Below, one piece after another: positions 5,837 through 9,137 of a DNA stretch of 9,137 nucleotides. This DNA is from Frankiales bacterium (GTDB taxonomy: Bacteria > Actinomycetota > Actinomycetes > Mycobacteriales > SCTD01): positions 1 to 9,137 of the forward strand of contig JAOPVD010000219.1 of the NCBI GenBank assembly GCA_025966295.1. The letters are read 5' to 3'. A model generated the notes under the pieces. The model did no database searches, was not told the origin of the DNA, and saw nothing but the letters and a program-made list of their open reading frames with translations. Position numbers and translations under genes: made by a program. Position 1 is the stretch's first letter, and every line of letters begins with the position of its first letter.

Positions 5837-5866
5837 AGGCCCCCGGGGCAGGTGTCCCGGGGGCCT
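5837..5866 (+). terminator. Strong intercistronic hairpin after the binding-protein gene
   Basis: AGGCCCCCGGG (5837-5847) pairs perfectly with CCCGGGGGCCT (5856-5866) around an 8-base loop. No T-run follows, so it is either a U-less terminator or an RNA-stabilising hairpin. Its place between binding-protein and ATPase genes fits the common arrangement that keeps the binding protein more abundant than the membrane components. Confidence 0.65.
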
Positions 5867-5922
5867 CGCACGTCCGTGCACGTCCGCCCGCGCCGCGGTG
5901 ACCGCTCGAGGATCGAGGAACC

Positions 5923-7077
5923 ATGTCCCACATCAGAGTCACCGGGCTCGGCAAGACGTTCCCGGGCAAGCCACCGGTCACGGTGGTGAAGGACCTCGAC
6001 CTCGAGGTCGAGCAGGGGGAGTTCCTCGTCCTGCTCGGGCCCAGCGGCTGCGGCAAGACGACCACCCTGCGGTGCCTCGCCGGCCTGGAGTCCCCGACGG
6101 AGGGCTCGATCACGTTCGCGAACCGCACCGTCTTCGACGCTGCGCGCCGGGTCGACGTCCCGCCGAACAAGCGCAACATCGGGATGGTCTTCCAGTCGTA
6201 CGCGCTGTGGCCGCACATGACGGTGCGACGCAACATCGGCTACCCGCTCAAGGTCCGCGGCCGCAAGCAGGAGCTCAGCGAGGGCTGGGTCGAGAAGACT
6301 GCGGCACTGGTCGACTGCGGTGCTCTGCTCGACCGCTACCCCGGTCAACTCAGCGGTGGTCAGCAGCAGCGCGTCGCACTGGCCCGCGGCCTTGTCGCCC
6401 GGCCCGACCTCGTCCTGTTCGACGAGCCATTGAGCAACCTCGACGCCCGGCTTCGCGACTCGGTGCGCGCCGAGCTGCACGAGCTGCACCGGCGCCTGCG
6501 CTACACGGCCGTCTTCGTCACGCACGACCAGTCCGAGGCGCTCGCGCTCGGTGACCGGCTGGCCATCATGAACGCCGGCCGCATCGAGCAGTACGACACC
6601 CCGCAGCGCGTATTCGAGCAGCCGCGCACTGAGTACGTCGCAGCCTTCATCGGCATGGCGAACCGCCTCCCGGTCGAGCGCGGCCACGAGGGCTGGACCT
6701 GCGCGGGCGCACCGCTCGTAGGTCTGCCCGGCGACGGCACGATCGACGGTGACCGCGGCGCGCTGCGACTGCGCAGCGACGACCTCCTGGTCCTGCGCCC
6801 GAATGAGCCGGCCCCGGCCGGCGCCACAGTCCTGAGGGGCAGCGTCGCGGACGCCGAGTACGGCGGCCGCCACATGGACGTCGTCGTCGTGGTCGCCGGG
6901 CAGCGGCTGCACGCCCGCGTCCCCTGTGGGGGGAGCGATGGCTGGGCCCGGCAGCTCGTGGCGAACGACGCCGTGCAGGTGGCGTTCATGACGTCCGACG
7001 CCCGGTTCTACGAAGGCTCCGGCACAGCGCCGGCGGTCGGGGCGGACCCGGTCACGCCGCAGCCGGTGCAGGCGTGA
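5923..7077 (+). CDS. ABC transporter ATPase (FbpC/PotA-like, with C-terminal TOBE region)
   Basis: This 384-residue cytoplasmic subunit hydrolyses ATP to drive import. Walker A is GPSGCGKTT (39-47), the Q-loop is VFQSYALWPHMTV, the signature is LSGGQQQ (143-149), Walker B is LVLFDEP with Asp167-Glu168, then the D-loop SNLD and the switch His201 (THDQSEA). Roughly residues 265-370 form the TOBE-type regulatory domain typical of importers for iron, polyamines, sugars or phosphonates. The length and the ALWPHMTV wording fit the FbpC/PhnT branch. ATG 5923 is preceded by GAGGAT and GAGGAA purine-rich sequences. The stop overlaps the permease start as GTGA, so the two are translationally coupled. 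The ATPase alone does not reveal the substrate. Confidence 0.95.
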   Translation: MSHIRVTGLGKTFPGKPPVTVVKDLDLEVEQGEFLVLLGPSGCGKTTTLRCLAGLESPTEGSITFANRTVFDAARRVDVPPNKRNIGMVFQSYALWPHMTVRRNIGYPLKVRGRKQELSEGWVEKTAALVDCGALLDRYPGQLSGGQQQRVALARGLVARPDLVLFDEPLSNLDARLRDSVRAELHELHRRLRYTAVFVTHDQSEALALGDRLAIMNAGRIEQYDTPQRVFEQPRTEYVAAFIGMANRLPVERGHEGWTCAGAPLVGLPGDGTIDGDRGALRLRSDDLLVLRPNEPAPAGATVLRGSVADAEYGGRHMDVVVVVAGQRLHARVPCGGSDGWARQLVANDAVQVAFMTSDARFYEGSGTAPAVGADPVTPQPVQA

Positions 7078-8813
7078 CCGCCACGGTCGAGCAGGCATTC
7101 CCGGACGCCGGCTCCGACGGTGGCGGGCGCCTCTCGGGGCTGCGTACCAGCACGCGAGCCCGCAGCACGTCCTCCCGGGTGGCCCTGGGGGCTTTCGTTT
7201 TGGTCCTCGCCTACCTCGTGCTCGTCCCGCTGTTCAAGCTGCAGCAGCTAGCCGTCGCCGACGACTTCCGCGGCTATCGGGTGGCTTTCGGTGACGGACG
7301 CATCTGGGAGACCGTGCGCACGACCGTCTACCTGGCCGTCGGCAGTCTCGCGATCGCGATGGTGCTCGGTACGGGCCTCGCCTTCGCGGCCAGCCGGCTG
7401 CCCGTGCGCTGGCGTGGCCTGCGCTCGCTGCCGGTGCTGCCCATCGTCGTGCCCGGCATCGCCTCGGTGACGGGATGGATCTTCCTGCTCTCGCCGCGGC
7501 CGGGCTACCTCAACGCCGCGCTGCGCAACCTGCCGTGGTGGAACCACCTGGAGCAAGGACCCGTCGACGTCTACTCGCTGCCGTGGATCATCTTGATCAC
7601 CGGCTTCGGCCTCACGTCGTTCGTGTACCTGTTCGTCAGCTCCGGGCTCTCGGGCATCAGCTCCGAGCACGTCGAGGCGGCCGAGGTCGCAGGCTCGAGC
7701 TCGATCGGCGTCTTCTTCCGGGTCATCCTGCCGCTGCTGCGTCCCGCGCTGGTCTACGGCGCCGGCATCGCCCTGCTGCTCGGCCTCGGGCAGTTCGCGC
7801 CGCCGTTGCTGCTGGGCACCAACACCGGCATCAGTGTGCTGACCACCGATATGTACGCCGCGACCTCGCAGTCGCCGGTCGATTACGGCGCGGCCGCAGC
7901 CATCGGCTCGCCGCTGCTCGTGTTCGGCCTGCTGGTCGTCATCGGCCAGAAGGCCTTCCTCGGCGACCAGGCGCGCTTCGTGACCCACGGAGGCAAGGGC
8001 TTCCAGGCCCGACGCCGCTCGTCCCCGCTGTCGGTGCTCGCCATCGTCCTGTACTGCTTGGTGGCCACGGTCCTCCCGATCACGGGCCTGTTGCTGGTGG
8101 CGCTGTCGCCCTTCTGGAGCGGCACGCTCGACCCGGGCACGTTCAGCCTCGACAGCTTCCGCACGGTGTTCGGTCAGTCCGACATCGTGACGGCCATCCT
8201 CACCAGCCTCACGGCGTCACTGCTCGCCGTTCTCATCGTGGTGCCGATCGGCTTCGTGTGCGCCTCTGTCCTGCTGCGCGGGCAGCGGTTCCGCATCCTG
8301 CGGCAGGTCCTCGACTACTTGGTGGCGGTGCCGCTGGGTATCCCGGCCGTGGTGTTCGGTGCCGGCTTCCTGCTCACCTACTCGGCCCCGCCGTTCATCC
8401 TGTACGGCACGAAGAGCGTCATCGTGCTCGTCTACGTCACGATCATGCTGCCCTTCGCGACGCGCATGCTGCTCACCGGCATGACGGCCCTCGGCAGCAG
8501 TTACATCGAGGCGTCCCGCGTCAGCGGCGCCGGCCTGCTCGGCACGAACCTGCGCATCCTCGCGCCGCTGTTGCGCTCGACGGCAGCCGGGGCCGTCGCG
8601 TTGATCTTCGTGCTGCTGGCACAGGAGTTCGGGGCGTCGCTGCTGGTGCGCTCGTCGACGACGCAGGTGATGGGCACCGTGCTGTTCGACTACTACACGA
8701 ACGGGGCCTACCCGACCGTCGCCGCCGTCGCGCTCATCATGACGGCGGTGACCGCCGCCGGCGTCGTGGTCGCGCTGGTCCTGGGCGGCCGCAACGCGCT
8801 GGACAAGCTGTGA
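7074..8813 (+). CDS. ABC transporter permease, fused two-domain (FbpB-like)
   Basis: This 579-residue membrane protein has about 12 predicted transmembrane helices in two homologous halves of six, so a single gene supplies both membrane domains. Each half has the EAA loop that contacts the ATPase: VEAAEVAGSSSIGVFFRVIL from Val200 and IEASRVSGAGLLGTNLRIL around Glu479, both followed by a Pro-Leu-Leu-Arg end. Long hydrophobic stretches begin near residues 37, 80, 115, 165, 225, 270, 320, 380, 412, 442, 500 and 545 (by eye). The N-terminal 35 residues are hydrophilic and presumably cytoplasmic. The fused layout is normal for iron(III) and 2-aminoethylphosphonate-type importers. The GTG start overlaps the ATPase stop, and the TGA overlaps the next SDR start (8810), again as GTGA, making one tightly coupled block. 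Confidence 0.94.
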   Translation: MTATVEQAFPDAGSDGGGRLSGLRTSTRARSTSSRVALGAFVLVLAYLVLVPLFKLQQLAVADDFRGYRVAFGDGRIWETVRTTVYLAVGSLAIAMVLGTGLAFAASRLPVRWRGLRSLPVLPIVVPGIASVTGWIFLLSPRPGYLNAALRNLPWWNHLEQGPVDVYSLPWIILITGFGLTSFVYLFVSSGLSGISSEHVEAAEVAGSSSIGVFFRVILPLLRPALVYGAGIALLLGLGQFAPPLLLGTNTGISVLTTDMYAATSQSPVDYGAAAAIGSPLLVFGLLVVIGQKAFLGDQARFVTHGGKGFQARRRSSPLSVLAIVLYCLVATVLPITGLLLVALSPFWSGTLDPGTFSLDSFRTVFGQSDIVTAILTSLTASLLAVLIVVPIGFVCASVLLRGQRFRILRQVLDYLVAVPLGIPAVVFGAGFLLTYSAPPFILYGTKSVIVLVYVTIMLPFATRMLLTGMTALGSSYIEASRVSGAGLLGTNLRILAPLLRSTAAGAVALIFVLLAQEFGASLLVRSSTTQVMGTVLFDYYTNGAYPTVAAVALIMTAVTAAGVVVALVLGGRNALDKL

Positions 8814-9137
8814 GCGGCGACGTGCGGGTCCTCGAGGGGCAGTGGGCACTCGTCACCGGCGGCAGCAAGGGGATCGGCCACGGCATCGCGGAGCAACTCG
8901 TCGCTGCGGGAGCGTCCGTCGTCCTCGTGGCCCGTGACCCGCTCGTGCTGGAGGCGGCGGCGCAGCAGCTGCGCGCCGGCTGCAACCCGTCGCAGCAAGT
9001 GATCGCCATGCCGGCCGACACCAGCGACCGGGACAGCCTCGACGCGCTGTTCACACGGCTCCGCGACGAGCTGCCTCGCCTGAACATCGCGGTGGCCAAC
9101 GCCGGCACGGGCGCCATCACGCCCTTCCTCGAGCTGT
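8810..9137 (+). CDS. Short-chain dehydrogenase/reductase, N-terminal part (cut by window end)
   Basis: GTG 8810 opens a frame that stays open to the end of the window (109 codons visible). The N-terminal cofactor motif is TGGSKGIG, VLVARD closes the second strand (the Arg suggests NADP(H), by inference), an acidic ADTSD follows the third, and VANAG is the conserved strand-4 motif. The catalytic Ser-Tyr-Lys would lie just beyond the window. The start overlaps the permease stop by four bases (GTGA), so this dehydrogenase belongs to the transporter operon and probably acts on the imported compound or an early product. It is a different protein from the SDRs at 1-72 and 2696-3487. Confidence 0.9.
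   Translation, partial: MSGDVRVLEGQWALVTGGSKGIGHGIAEQLVAAGASVVLVARDPLVLEAAAQQLRAGCNPSQQVIAMPADTSDRDSLDALFTRLRDELPRLNIAVANAGTGAITPFLEL

Noticed and set aside
5452..7098. 548-codon open frame on the minus strand opposite the binding protein and ATPase
   Set aside because: Its translation has no recognisable motif and is opposite genes with complete Walker and signature motifs; long antisense frames are expected in GC-rich DNA.
1..9137. CRISPR arrays, tRNA or rRNA genes, insertion sequences
   Set aside because: No spaced direct repeats, no cloverleaf or rRNA-like sequence, and no transposase or terminal inverted repeats were seen.

Overview
The window is very GC-rich, with strong G/C preference at third codon positions, frequent GTG starts, stop/start overlaps and short intergenic gaps. 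This points to a high-GC Actinomycetota chromosome or large replicon; the genus cannot be told from the sequence alone. Almost everything intact is on the + strand.

Layout. Positions 1-72 hold the C-terminal tail of a short-chain dehydrogenase/reductase (SDR). Positions 113 to about 508 (minus strand) carry a decayed coding remnant that is 5'-truncated and probably frameshifted; its family is not recognised. Four transcription units then follow, each preceded by a copy of the same short motif. Unit A is an alpha/beta hydrolase (577-1461). Unit B is a zinc-type alcohol dehydrogenase (1650-2702) overlapping an SDR (2696-3487). Unit C is a CurA/prostaglandin-reductase-like NADP-dependent oxidoreductase (3578-4594). 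Unit D is an ABC importer made of a lipoprotein substrate-binding protein (4781-5827), an ATPase (5923-7077) and a fused two-domain permease (7074-8813), followed by a second SDR (8810 onward) cut by the window end.

The most notable signal is regulatory. The exact 10-mer TTCCTCATGA occurs in the gaps before units A, B and C, and a related, weaker, inverted copy lies before unit D. Copy A is an almost perfect 16-bp palindrome, copy B touches a TTGACA -35 box, and copy C fills the spacer of a TTGACG-N16-TATGGT promoter. These are the positions expected of a repressor operator. Unit D also has a perfect TGTGA-N6-TCACA site of the CRP/GlxR type, suggesting global carbon control on top of pathway-specific control.

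Together the genes look like a catabolic regulon. A Fbp/phosphonate-type importer, whose binding protein seems to lack the ferric-iron tyrosine pair, would bring in an organic compound, and a hydrolase, an alcohol dehydrogenase, two or more SDRs and an enone/alkenal-type reductase would process it. The substrate and the regulator are not identifiable here, and the regulator gene is presumably outside the window. The coordinated-pathway reading is inference; the individual protein families are well supported.
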